36,180 bases of DNA from Ensifer sp. USDA 6670 (lineage in GTDB: Bacteria; Pseudomonadota; Alphaproteobacteria; Rhizobiales; Rhizobiaceae). Under the pieces are notes generated by a model. That model was given only the letters and a program-made list of their open reading frames with translations, was not told the DNA's origin and searched no databases. The stretch is from the NCBI GenBank assembly GCA_000421085.1, contig ATWE01000032.1:1-36180 (forward strand), written 5' to 3'. Positions 7,727-15,583 of this stretch are shown here, in pieces (within the stretch, counting starts at the first letter, position 1; each line of letters begins with the position of its first letter). The translations under genes were made by a program, and so were the position numbers.

Positions 7727-8226
7727 ATGACAATGGCCACCCTTCGACGGCTGTTTGCCGCCGCAGCGATGTTTTCCTCTATCTCGACCATGACACATGC
7801 CGAGCATCGCTCGCATCAACCGCGAAGCAGGCACGGGAACAGCTCAACAAGAACCGCGCGGACATTCTCGAGAACGCCTTCAGGAGAGGCTTGGCGAAGG
7901 AGGTGCAGTTCGAGCTCTCCGCCGGGTTCAGGAGCGACATGGCGCGTGGCTGGTCCTATGGCGCGCTGACGACAGCTGACGCCTTTGCGAGCTATTACGC
8001 GCATTTCACCAGGGACCAGCAGTATTTCGAAGCCAATCTGGACAAGATAAGGACTCCTGTAAAAGTGGTATGGGGCGAGAAGGATCTCTACATCAGGAAG
8101 GAAATGGGGGCAGAACTTGCCGAACGGCTCGGGGCCGAATTTTCGATTCTCCCTGACACTGGCCATTACCCGCATCTCCAGCAGCTGGAGGGGACGGTCG
8201 AGGAAGTGCGCGCTTCATTCCGGTGA
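7727..8226 (+). pseudogene. Exported alpha/beta hydrolase, N-terminal half deleted
   Basis: The start at 7727 gives a signal peptide (MTMATLRRLFAAAAMFSS, ending near THA). Within 30 residues the frame is lost and the sequence continues in another frame as AREQLNKNRADILENAFRRG, then the C-terminal cap and core of an alpha/beta hydrolase. VKVVWGEKDLYI carries the catalytic aspartate and ILPDTGHYPHLQ the histidine. The nucleophile elbow (GxSxG), the oxyanion loop and about 180 residues are missing, so no active enzyme can be made. An internal deletion with a frame change explains this. It lies 24 bases after DUF2798, and its 3' end overlaps the end of the convergent LysR gene by 12 bases. Confidence 0.7.
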
Positions 8227-9129
8227 CGGCGCATCGCAATAATTGCTGCAAGCGGCGCGAAGCCGGGGCAGCGTCCAATCGATGAAGGCACGCACTTTGA
8301 GAGCGAGTAGCCCCTGACGCGAATAGACGATGTGGATCGGCTTGGGCTTACCGCCGTAGTCCTTCAAGATCTGCACGAGCGCGCCCGAGGACACTTCCTC
8401 CGGAACCTGGTAATCGAAGAGGCGGGCGATCCCGGCTCCATTTCGCGCGGCTGCGACGCAATTGGCCGCCGTGTTGACCTCGATCCGGCTGCGCGGCATC
8501 ACCTCGACAAACTTCCCGTCGATCTCGAAACTCCAGAAGAACGACCGCTTATGGAACATGATTCCGTCGTGATTGTTGAGCTCGGTGGGATGTTGGGGAA
8601 CGCCATGCCGTTCCAGATAGACCGGGCTTGCGCAGGTCAACAGGCGGAATTCGCCGGCCTTGACTGCGTAGAGCGAACTGTCGTCCAAATCACCGAGTCG
8701 GATGGCGACGTCGACCTGCTCGTTGGCGAGATGAACAGAACGGTCGAGGGACAGGACGTTCAAAGTCACCTCCGGATGCTTGTTCATGAAGTCGAGTGCG
8801 ATCGGCAGCACGTACCGGTGGCCAAACTCGATCGGCATCGTGATGGTGAGCAGTCCCCGCGGCGATTGATATTCGCCTGAGGCCCTGCGTTCGACCTCCT
8901 CCAGATCGGCGATGATCTTGCGCGCCGCATCGACATAGTCGCGACCGGCGTCGGTAAGCTGCAGGTTGCGGCTTGTTCGGATGATGAGGTTTGCGCCGAG
9001 ATATCGTTCAAGATCGGCGACCTTGCGGCTGACGCTCGGCAGCGGCGCATTCAGTTTCCGACTGCCCGCCGACAAGCTCCCGGCGTCAACCACCGCAAGC
9101 AGAACCCGCATTGCATCAAGCCGATCCAT
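8215..9129 (-). CDS. LysR-family transcriptional regulator
   Basis: A 304-aa protein, the usual LysR length. Residues 1-60 form the winged helix-turn-helix (MRVLLAVVDAGSLSAGSRKL, then LPSVSRKVADLERYLG and LIIRTSRNLQLTDAG); residues about 90-295 form the periplasmic-binding-like effector domain (GLLTITMPIEFGHRYVLPIA, VDVAIRLGDLDDSSLYAVKA). I chose the ATG at 9129; a GTG immediately before it would add one residue. It belongs to the CrgA-like subgroup that often controls adjacent SDR, DUF2798 or hydrolase genes, here largely decayed. A perfect inverted repeat at 9182-9200, about 50 bases upstream, is a candidate site for it. Gene intact. Confidence 0.9.
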   Translation of the reverse strand: MDRLDAMRVLLAVVDAGSLSAGSRKLNAPLPSVSRKVADLERYLGANLIIRTSRNLQLTDAGRDYVDAARKIIADLEEVERRASGEYQSPRGLLTITMPIEFGHRYVLPIALDFMNKHPEVTLNVLSLDRSVHLANEQVDVAIRLGDLDDSSLYAVKAGEFRLLTCASPVYLERHGVPQHPTELNNHDGIMFHKRSFFWSFEIDGKFVEVMPRSRIEVNTAANCVAAARNGAGIARLFDYQVPEEVSSGALVQILKDYGGKPKPIHIVYSRQGLLALKVRAFIDWTLPRLRAACSNYCDAPSPE

Positions 9130-9181
9130 CACGTCCCGACGATTAGAAGCCTCGATGTTGAGGATATGAGAAATCAGTTCT

Positions 9182-9200
9182 GCTGAACAGGACGTTCAGC
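9182..9200. promoter_or_regulatory. Inverted repeat upstream of the LysR gene
   Basis: GCTGAAC-aggac-GTTCAGC: perfect 7-base arms around a 5-base spacer, 53 bases before the LysR start and about 190 bases before the divergent EamA gene. A candidate operator for the LysR protein (autoregulation) or for another regulator; LysR sites are usually T-N11-A dyads, which this only loosely fits. Confidence 0.4.
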
Positions 9201-9387
9201 CGTCTGCGTTAATCGTATCCCGTGGTGCGAATGGAGAGGGTGGCTCTCATTTTCGCTGGGTACCGGCCAGAGCCTCGCGGCTGGTAATTTTCCTCATTCG
9301 ATCAAGGATCTCGCTTGATTGCTAACCAAAGCTGTCAGCGTCACCGCAATCAAATTCCAGTGACGCAAACTCAAAGGGATCACCACT

Positions 9388-10356
9388 ATGAACAGGGTGT
9401 TTTATGTTGGCGTGTCAGCCGCTCTCTTTGCAGCCTTTGCCTTTTCGCTCAACTTCGTTGTGCCCTTCATCATCGGTGACTATTCCACCTTTGATTTTGC
9501 CCTAATCCGTCACGTTGTTTCAGCGCTCGTCGGGCTTTACATCATGTTTTCCGAGAAAGGCGTCATGCGTCACCTCACGCTTCGAAATTGCCTGCAAGCC
9601 ATCTGGCTCGCCTTCGTCGGATATGTCGGCTACTTCTTGGCGGTGACGGGAGCGGCCATCTTTGCCGGCCCAGTCATCGCTCCCGCTTTTCTGGGTCTGG
9701 TCCCGATCGTATTGATGGTCATCGGTAATCAGCGTCAAGGATCAATGCCATGGCGATTCCTTATGATGCCTTTGGCGCTGGTGCTGGTCGGCCTCGTTCT
9801 CGTTAATGGCACGGCATTCACGGCCGAAGGATTGAACTCTGTCCAATCGTTGTGGATTGGCGTGCCGCTATCGCTCGCTGCCGTGGGATTTTGGGTCTGG
9901 TTCGCCCTTGCCAATCAGGCGGCACTCGCCGCCCGACCAGAAATGCCCTCCGGCATGTGGTCAGCGCTGATACTTGTCGGAGGCGGCGTCTTGATGCTGG
10001 CGTTTTATCCTGTCGGTGCCGCGATGGATCTCCTGCAGCTTCCAACATTGGGATTCGCCTGGAACGCCGCCGGCAGCCTATATGTTTGGGGTGTGTCCCT
10101 CGCGCTGCTGGCAACCGTAGGCGGCGTCTGGGCCTGGAACATTGCATCACGGAGCCTGCCGGTTGCCTTGGCCGCGCAATTGATCGTCTCCGAAACAGCC
10201 TTCGGTGTTATCGGAGGACTTGTCGTAAATGCCCGCTGGCCAACCCCGATCGAAGTGGCTGGGGTGGTTGTCCTGATCGCCGGCGTTGTTCTGTCAGTGC
10301 GGATTTTCTACGATCGCCAATTCGCATCGGGAAAGACATTGCTTGCGCACGAGTGA
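9388..10356 (+). CDS. EamA/DMT-superfamily transporter
   Basis: A 322-aa integral membrane protein with about ten helices arranged as two repeats of five, the drug/metabolite transporter layout. The first helix is residues 7-30 (FAAFAFSLNFVVPFIIG); the second repeat starts near residue 158 and ends with GLVVNARWPTPIEVAGVVVL and IAGVVLSVRIF. The start at 9388 is preceded by AAGGGA. EamA members export amino acids, nucleotides or small metabolites, or take up others; the substrate cannot be told from sequence. The gene is alone, divergent from the LysR gene with 258 bases between, and followed by a 390-base gap. Confidence 0.85.
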   Translation: MNRVFYVGVSAALFAAFAFSLNFVVPFIIGDYSTFDFALIRHVVSALVGLYIMFSEKGVMRHLTLRNCLQAIWLAFVGYVGYFLAVTGAAIFAGPVIAPAFLGLVPIVLMVIGNQRQGSMPWRFLMMPLALVLVGLVLVNGTAFTAEGLNSVQSLWIGVPLSLAAVGFWVWFALANQAALAARPEMPSGMWSALILVGGGVLMLAFYPVGAAMDLLQLPTLGFAWNAAGSLYVWGVSLALLATVGGVWAWNIASRSLPVALAAQLIVSETAFGVIGGLVVNARWPTPIEVAGVVVLIAGVVLSVRIFYDRQFASGKTLLAHE

Positions 10357-10744
10357 CCTGCTCTGCGCAGGATCAATGACAGGCACTGGCATCGGAGATG
10401 AAATGAAATCCAATGCAGCCGCCCGCATTTGCCGCGAAGCTGCCGTCAGGAGCGACAAATGCAGGGTCGACAGTTCGACCATTCAACAGGGAAAGGAGTC
10501 GACATCCCGGACTGCGCAGCTCTTGCCGGCCTCCGATCGTCTCAGTAGGGTCGTGAGCGAAAGCGTGGCAACTTGCTGAGTGACTGCAAATGCGCGCCAG
10601 AAGCCGATTATTCGAAAAAGAGCGGAATGCAAGGAATTTCAAACAGGGAGCCTTTTTGGCTTTTGCATCGTCGTCGAGGCGCGCGAGACATGCCCGGATC
10701 AGAGATCATCGAAGTTGGTGCTATCGTCCTGCTGCTTGGGCAAC
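10357..10744. other. Gap with no recognised gene
   Basis: About 390 bases between the convergent EamA and hydrolase/OsmC genes. Short overlapping frames exist on both strands without a recognisable product. A small CCTGC/GCAGG hairpin shortly after the EamA stop might help terminate it. Nothing else seen. Confidence 0.4.
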
Positions 10745-11971
10745 TTACTTCAGGACCGTTTTTATCTTCGCCACTGCCTCGAGCGTGCGATGGACCGGGC
10801 ATTTGTCGGCAATTTCAACGATCTTGCCGCGAAGCTCTTCCGAGACATCGCCGTCGATGGTGATGACGCGCTCGAAACGGTCGATCCTGGCGCCGCCGCT
10901 GCGCTCCGACTCGGTGCATTCCTCGCAGTCCCTGGCGTGGATCTTCGCATGCGAGACGTCGACGCCGATACGCCCAAGCTGGAGCCCCTTGTGCTCGGCA
11001 TAGAGGCGCAGCGTCATCGAGGTGCAAGCGCCAAGCGCGATCGATAGGAAATCATAGGGCGAGGGGCCGGAATCGAGACCGCCCACGCTTTCGGGTTCGT
11101 CGGCGAAAAGCCGATGGCCGCCCGCCTGAACAGCATTCTGAAACTTGCCTTCGCCCGTTTCCATCACGCGGACATGTTCGATCGGCTCGGTGCCCTGCGG
11201 CTTGTCGGCGGCCAGGTAACGCGTCAGCCATTCCGAGATGATCCGACCGGCGAAGGCCGCGTCTTCAGGATCCGTGAGCAGGTGGTCGGCCTTGTCCAGA
11301 GAAACGAAGCTTTTGGGATGCTTGGCCGCGAGGAAGATTTCAGTAGCGTTCTCGATCCCGACCGTCTGGTCCAGCGGCGCGTGAAGAACGAGGAGCGGCT
11401 TTTTAAGGCTCGAAACAGCATCCTTGATGCGGTGCGCACGCGCGTCCTCGATGAATTGTTTTTTAATAAGGAACGAACGCCCGGCGAGATTGACTTCCGC
11501 CCCGCCGCTCTTCTCGATCTCCTCAAGGCTCCCTCCGAAGTTCTTCAATACATGGCCGACATCGGCCGGCGCGCCGATGGTGGCCAAGGCGCGCACTTCG
11601 GGAATGTCTCCGGCGACGGCGAGGACCGCTGCACCGCCGAGCGAGTGGCCGATCAGCAAGGATGGCGCCTCATAGTGTTGGCGGAGATAGTCGGCGGCCG
11701 AAAGCAGGTCGGCGACATTGGAGGAGAAGTTTGTCGAGGCGAATTCGCCCTCGCTCGATCCTAGTCCCGTGAAATCGAAGCGCAGGACGGCGATGCCTTC
11801 GCGCGCAAGCTCGGCTGCAACGCGGCGCGCCGACGCGAGGTCCTTGGAACAGGTGAAGCAATGGGAAAAAATTGCGTAGGCACGTAATGGCCCGTTGGGC
11901 AGGTCGAGACGGGCGGCGAGCGTTGCGCCGGAATGGCCGGCGAATTGGAGCCGCTGCGTGTTGAAAGCCAT
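10745..11971 (-). CDS. Bifunctional alpha/beta hydrolase-OsmC family protein
   Basis: A 408-aa fusion. Residues 1-255 are an alpha/beta hydrolase: IFSHCFTCSKDL (oxyanion region), LIGHSLGGAAVLAV with the nucleophile serine, HAPLDQTVGIENA with the acid, and LDKADHLLTDPEDA with the histidine. Residues about 270-408 are an OsmC/Ohr-like domain: PSPYDFLSIALGACTSMTLR with the first redox cysteine and IADKCPVHRTLE with the second. OsmC domains reduce organic hydroperoxides through these cysteines; the fused hydrolase may release or process the peroxide-bearing lipid, which is inference. The length matches this known fusion family. The start has AAGGAG 8 bases upstream. It lies downstream of msrBA in the same direction, behind a likely terminator, so it is probably transcribed on its own. 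Confidence 0.9.
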   Translation of the reverse strand: MAFNTQRLQFAGHSGATLAARLDLPNGPLRAYAIFSHCFTCSKDLASARRVAAELAREGIAVLRFDFTGLGSSEGEFASTNFSSNVADLLSAADYLRQHYEAPSLLIGHSLGGAAVLAVAGDIPEVRALATIGAPADVGHVLKNFGGSLEEIEKSGGAEVNLAGRSFLIKKQFIEDARAHRIKDAVSSLKKPLLVLHAPLDQTVGIENATEIFLAAKHPKSFVSLDKADHLLTDPEDAAFAGRIISEWLTRYLAADKPQGTEPIEHVRVMETGEGKFQNAVQAGGHRLFADEPESVGGLDSGPSPYDFLSIALGACTSMTLRLYAEHKGLQLGRIGVDVSHAKIHARDCEECTESERSGGARIDRFERVITIDGDVSEELRGKIVEIADKCPVHRTLEAVAKIKTVLK

Positions 11972-12079
11972 GGTGACGCTCCTTCGCTTGGGGAGTGATC
12001 ATTCTACATCTGCAACGGCGACTGGGTACCTACGCTCAGGACTCGTTGATCGGTGTGACGGCTGCGGCGATGCAGAATA

Positions 12080-12099
12080 GCCCGGCGCAGCCGCCGGGC
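12080..12099 (-). terminator. Likely terminator of the msrB-msrA unit
   Basis: GCCCGGCG-cagc-CGCCGGGC: a perfect 8-base stem with a tetraloop, 51 bases beyond the msrA stop, followed in the minus direction by TATTCT. The stem is strong but the T-run short, so termination would be moderate. Confidence 0.55.
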
Positions 12100-12150
12100 C
12101 AGTCAGAGTTCACGCAACCACAATCTCCGCCGCCGGAGAGAGGCGGCCGG

Positions 12151-12657
12151 TTATTCAGCCGCCGACCGCCGGGGCAGCACCCAGTTCGGGCGAACGAAGT
12201 GGCAGGTGTAGCCGTTGGGGTAGCGCTCCAGGTAATCCTGGTGCTCCGGCTCCGCCTCCCAGAAGTCGCCCACCGGCTCGACTTCGGTCACCACCTTTCC
12301 AGGCCAGAGACCGGAAGCGTCGACGTCTGCGATAGTGTCCTCGGCTATTCGTTTCTGTTCATCGTCGACGTAGTAGATCGCCGACCGGTAGGAGCTGCCG
12401 ACGTCATTGCCTTGCCGGTTTCTCGTGGTGGGATCATGAATCTGGAAGAAAACCTCCAGAATCCGCCGATAGCTGATCTTCTCGGGATCGAAGAGGATTT
12501 CGATTCCCTCGGCGTGGGTACCATGATTGCGGTAGGTCGCATTCGGGACGTCGCCGCCGGTGTAGCCCACGCGGGTTGCAATGACCCCGGGGAGCTTGCG
12601 GATCAAGTCCTGCATCCCCCAGAAGCAGCCACCAGCCAAAACAGCTCTCTCGGTCAT
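12151..12657 (-). CDS. msrA: Peptide methionine-S-sulfoxide reductase MsrA
   Basis: A 168-aa protein with the MsrA signature [12 protein letters not shown], where the cysteine is the catalytic residue. [20 protein letters not shown] and [20 protein letters not shown] follow, then [10 protein letters not shown] and the PNGYTCHF ending. MsrA reduces the S-epimer of methionine sulfoxide in proteins with electrons from thioredoxin, in the cytosol. Its ATG directly follows the TGA of msrB, with GGAGG in the msrB tail serving as ribosome-binding site, so the two genes are one operon. A thioredoxin reductase gene lies just upstream of msrB in the same direction, fitting the electron supply. No obvious resolving-cysteine pair at the C-terminus beyond CHF. 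Confidence 0.95.
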   Translation of the reverse strand: MTERAVLAGGCFWGMQDLIRKLPGVIATRVGYTGGDVPNATYRNHGTHAEGIEILFDPEKISYRRILEVFFQIHDPTTRNRQGNDVGSSYRSAIYYVDDEQKRIAEDTIADVDASGLWPGKVVTEVEPVGDFWEAEPEHQDYLERYPNGYTCHFVRPNWVLPRRSAAE

Positions 12658-13101
12658 TCAGATATCCTCCACCTGGTTGATATACGCGCCGTAGCCCTCG
12701 GCCTCCATTTCCTCGCGCGGAATGAAGCGCAGCGCGGCGGAATTGATGCAGTAGCGTAAGCCGCCCCGGTCCTCCGGGCCGTCGGGAAAGACATGGCCGA
12801 GGTGGCTGTCGCCATGGGCGGAGCGCACCTCGGTGCGGGTCATGCCATGCGAGCGATCCCTGAGTTCGTTCACGTTTGCCGGTACGATCGGCTTGGTGAA
12901 GCTCGGCCAGCCGCAGCCGGAATCGAACTTGTCGGCCGAGGCGAACAGCGGCTCGCCGGAAACGATGTCGACATAGATTCCCGGCCTCTTGTTGTCATTA
13001 TATTCGCCTGTGAAGGGGCGCTCGGTGCCGTTCTGCTGGGTCACCCGAAATTGCTCCGGCGTCAGCTTGCTGAGCGCTTCGTCGGTCTTCTTGTAGGTCA
13101 T
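12658..13101 (-). CDS. msrB: Peptide methionine-R-sulfoxide reductase MsrB
   Basis: A 147-aa protein containing [39 protein letters not shown] and the catalytic block [12 protein letters not shown]. MsrB reduces the R-epimer of protein methionine sulfoxide, complementing MsrA. The zinc-binding cysteine pairs of E. coli MsrB are missing: the first C-x-x-C position reads VDIVSG and the second reads SAHGDS, so this is the zinc-less type. The cysteine in SGCGWPSF is the candidate resolving residue. GGAGA lies upstream of the ATG. First gene of the msrB-msrA operon; the 248-base gap to trxB probably contains its promoter. Confidence 0.95.
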   Translation of the reverse strand: MTYKKTDEALSKLTPEQFRVTQQNGTERPFTGEYNDNKRPGIYVDIVSGEPLFASADKFDSGCGWPSFTKPIVPANVNELRDRSHGMTRTEVRSAHGDSHLGHVFPDGPEDRGGLRYCINSAALRFIPREEMEAEGYGAYINQVEDI

Positions 13102-13349
13102 TGCCTGTCTCCGTTGTTTAGATCTTGATCGAGCAGCGCCGATCGTTCAGCCAGGTAATTGCAGCGACCCTCAGTCTCGCGGCTCGCGGGTCGGTCCGAA
13201 CCGTTGGGCGACACTGACGCATGCTTGTATCTCGAATGTGTTCAGACGCCCACAAACTGTATCGCTATGTAGGAGCAGGGCCGATCCAAAACTACCGGGG
13301 CACTGCGGGCGGGGTCCGCGCTTTCTCAGGGGTCGGCTCGTGCCCATTC

Positions 13350-14348
13350 TTATGCTCCAACCATCTCCATTTCACGCGTTTCGACTGTCCGGGCGACCGG
13401 ATCCGGTGACTGCTCGGCAAGAAATTTCTCGGCCTCCAGGGCCGCCATGCAACCCATGCCGGCGGCGCTGATGGCTTGACGGAATACCGGGTCGATGACA
13501 TCGCCGGCGGCCAGAACCCCGGGGACGGTTGTTTTCGTCGACCAGGAGCCCACCTTGATGTACCCGCCCTCATCCATGTCGAGCCGGCCGCGGAACAGCG
13601 CCGTTGCCGGGTCATGGCCGATGGCGACGAAAAGGCCGTGCGTGGAAAGCTCCTTGACGTCGCCCGTGTTCACGTCACGGATCCGAACGCCGGTCACCGA
13701 CTTCCTCGGCTCGTGTTCGCCGACAACCTCGTCGATGACGTGGTTCCAGATCACCTCGACATTCGATTTCGCCAGGAGGCGGTCCTGCAGGATTTGCTCC
13801 GCGCGGAAACGGTCACGGCGATGGACGACTGTGACCTTTGAGGCGAGGTTCGAAAGATAAAGCGCTTCCTGCACGGCTGTGTTGCCGCCGCCGACAACGA
13901 CCACTTCCTTGCCGCGATAGAAAAATCCGTCACATGTCGCGCAAGCCGAGACGCCGAATCCATTGAATGTCCGTTCCGAGGGAAGCCCAAGCCAGCGGGC
14001 CTGGGCTCCCGTTGCGATGATGACGGCATCGGCGATGTACGTGTCGCCGGAGTCACCCTCGAGACGGAACGGGGGTTCGGAAAGATCGACAGAAGTGATG
14101 ATATCGTACACCACCTCAGTGCCGACATTCTCTGCCTGCAGCCGCATCTGTTCCATCAGCCAGGGCCCCTGGACGGGTTCGGCAAAGCCGGGATAGTTCT
14201 CGACATCGGTCGTGATTGTGAGCTGGCCGCCTGCCTGCAAGCCGGTTACTAGGAGCGGCTTCAGGTTGGCGCGGGCAGCGTAGATGGCAGCGGTGTAGCC
14301 AGCCGGTCCGGCCCCGATGATCAGGACCCTGGTTCGATGCGTGTTCAT
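13350..14348 (-). CDS. trxB: Thioredoxin reductase
   Basis: A 332-aa flavoprotein. The FAD-binding motif IIGAGPAGYTAAIYAARANL is at the N-terminus, the redox-active disulfide in VSACATCDGFF (CATC) near residue 140, the NADPH site VVGGGNTAVQEALYLSNLAS next, and the second FAD motif in TTVPGVLAAGDVIDPVFRQ. It passes electrons from NADPH to thioredoxin, which in turn feeds MsrA, MsrB and peroxidases. AAGGAG is 8 bases ahead of the ATG. It follows the small DUF1127 gene by 57 bases and precedes msrB, so it is part of a minus-strand redox cluster. It is likely a second copy beside a chromosomal trxB. Tandem operators upstream of DUF1127 suggest regulation by the divergent TetR protein. Confidence 0.95.
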   Translation of the reverse strand: MNTHRTRVLIIGAGPAGYTAAIYAARANLKPLLVTGLQAGGQLTITTDVENYPGFAEPVQGPWLMEQMRLQAENVGTEVVYDIITSVDLSEPPFRLEGDSGDTYIADAVIIATGAQARWLGLPSERTFNGFGVSACATCDGFFYRGKEVVVVGGGNTAVQEALYLSNLASKVTVVHRRDRFRAEQILQDRLLAKSNVEVIWNHVIDEVVGEHEPRKSVTGVRIRDVNTGDVKELSTHGLFVAIGHDPATALFRGRLDMDEGGYIKVGSWSTKTTVPGVLAAGDVIDPVFRQAISAAGMGCMAALEAEKFLAEQSPDPVARTVETREMEMVGA

Positions 14349-14405
14349 GAGGCGATCTCCTTCTACGTCACAGTCCGTGGGCGACTCTGGCGCAGCCTCG
14401 GGGGT

Positions 14406-14561
14406 TCATTGGTCGTACTGCCGGCGCGCGATGACGTCGATCTCGTTGCGGGAAATGCCGACATCCTCGAGCAAGTGATCATTCAATTGCGTGAACGTTC
14501 GGAGGGTCCGGCGATAGCGCTGGTGGGCGCGGATTTTCGACAGGATATGGGTCAAATACAT
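14406..14561 (-). CDS. DUF1127 small arginine-rich protein
   Basis: A 51-codon gene starting at ATG 14561 with AAAGGGA about 9 bases upstream. The product MYLTHILSKIRAHQRYRRTL continues with RTFTQLNDHLLEDVGISRNE and IDVIARRQYDQ. The block L-x-x-L-x-D-x-x-LxDVGISRxE-I is the hallmark of DUF1127 (YjiS-like) proteins, 45-60 aa. Some DUF1127 proteins in alphaproteobacteria affect RNA turnover and phosphate or stress physiology; the role here is unknown. It lies 57 bases before trxB with no terminator between, so the two are probably co-transcribed. Its upstream region carries two operator-like repeats. Confidence 0.8.
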   Translation of the reverse strand: MYLTHILSKIRAHQRYRRTLRTFTQLNDHLLEDVGISRNEIDVIARRQYDQ

Positions 14562-14592
14562 GGGACGTTCCCTTTGTTTGTGCTGCTATAAA

Positions 14593-14644
14593 AACGATAC
14601 CAATCTGTATCGTTCTTGTGATAAATAAACCACTCTGTAGCGTT
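14593..14644. promoter_or_regulatory. Two tandem operator-like repeats, candidate TetR sites
   Basis: The first (14593-14614) is a perfect dyad AACGATAC-caatct-GTATCGTT. The second (14623-14644) repeats its right half as CACTCTGTAGCGTT against CAATCTGTATCGTT, with a poor left half. The copies are exactly 30 bases apart, about three helical turns, and lie 32-83 bases before the DUF1127 start. Dyads with 8-base arms are normal for TetR-family repressors, and a TetR gene lies divergently 234 bases away. Confidence 0.55.
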
Positions 14645-14828
14645 TTTCAACGGCACTCGGGGAAATCGCCGCCGCCATCTCTGATTTGAGCGGAGATTAG
14701 AACTTATGTTGCAGGTAAGTCACTGGTTTTAACTGCGGAATTTTCCTGCGGATGAATGACCGGATCACTTCACAATTTCGTGCGCAGAAGTGGCGGAGCA
14801 GCATCTCGAGTCTTGCATCAGGTTGTGG

Positions 14829-14857
14829 TTGACGCTATGTATCAGTACTGATCTGTT
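14829..14857 (+). promoter_or_regulatory. Putative promoter of the TetR gene with palindrome
   Basis: TTGACG at 14829-14834 and TCTGTT at 14852-14857, spaced by 17 bases, form a plausible though weak sigma-70-type promoter. The spacer holds the perfect 12-base palindrome ATCAGTACTGAT (14841-14852), a possible operator for autoregulation. It differs from the GTATCGTT repeats nearer DUF1127. Confidence 0.35.
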
Positions 14858-14877
14858 TCAGTAGGAACGGAGGTACT

Positions 14878-15495
14878 ATGCGTCGCTCAGAAATCCGCGG
14901 CCACTTGCTCGACACAGCGCTCCGGCTTTTCAACCAGCATGGCTACCACGCGACTGGCATCGATCTGATCATCGCCGAGGCGGGGATCGCCAAGACGACG
15001 CTGTACCGGCACTTTGCAACCAAAGAAGACCTGATCCTGGCCGCGCTCGAACGGCGCGACGAGGAGGACCGGCTTGCCGTGCGCACCTTTGTCGAGCAGC
15101 GTACGAGCGATCCCGTCGAGCGCCTTCTGGCGACGTTCGATTTCCTCGAGACCACGGTTCGCGATAAGCAGTTCCGCGGCTGCATCTTCATGAGCGCGGC
15201 GGGGGAGCACAAGGACACCGTCGATCCCGTATTCCGTGCCTCCTCGATGCACAAGCGCCTGGCGCTTGCCTATTTCGAGGAACTCGCCCATGCGGCGCGG
15301 TTTGCGGAGCCGAAGCGGATCGCGGCCGAGATCAACCTGCTGCACGAGGGGGCGGTCGCCGTCGCACAAATCACCCGCATCGTCGAACCCGCCCGGCAGG
15401 CCAAACGCATGGCGCAGCAATTGCTCGCGGCGGAAGAGCGGTTGACACCGCCGGCCCGGGGAGGGGATGCAGGGGAGCGAACGCAGACTTCGTGA
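14878..15495 (+). CDS. TetR/AcrR-family transcriptional regulator
   Basis: A 205-aa protein. Residues 1-50 form the DNA-binding domain: LLDTALRLFNQHGYHATGID and IIAEAGIAKTTLYRHFATKE, where AKTTLYRHF is the recognition helix. Residues 60-190 are helical and form the ligand and dimer domain (RERLLATF-like start, then FRGCIFMSAAGEH with a cysteine that might sense redox state or thiol-reactive compounds, which is speculation). The ATG has GGAGG 5 bases upstream. It is divergent from DUF1127-trxB and is the best candidate to bind the dyads at 14593-14644. Its 3' end faces the hypothetical gene at 15584. Confidence 0.9.
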   Translation: MRRSEIRGHLLDTALRLFNQHGYHATGIDLIIAEAGIAKTTLYRHFATKEDLILAALERRDEEDRLAVRTFVEQRTSDPVERLLATFDFLETTVRDKQFRGCIFMSAAGEHKDTVDPVFRASSMHKRLALAYFEELAHAARFAEPKRIAAEINLLHEGAVAVAQITRIVEPARQAKRMAQQLLAAEERLTPPARGGDAGERTQTS

Positions 15496-15512
15496 GACTT
15501 GATCCGCGGCCA

Positions 15513-15529
15513 CCTCGGCGTCGCCGAGG
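15513..15529. terminator. Short hairpin between convergent genes
   Basis: CCTCGGC-gtc-GCCGAGG, a perfect 7-base stem with a 3-base loop in the 88-base space between the TetR stop and the convergent hypothetical gene. No T-run on either side; it may act weakly in both directions. Confidence 0.35.
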
Positions 15530-15583
15530 GTCCACGGTCCAGGCGCCGATCGCTTCCTGGACATTTATCGCGGCAGCGTCGAC

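Noticed and set aside
11995..12759. A 254-codon plus-strand open frame
   Set aside because: Antisense to msrA and the intergenic terminator; no domain.
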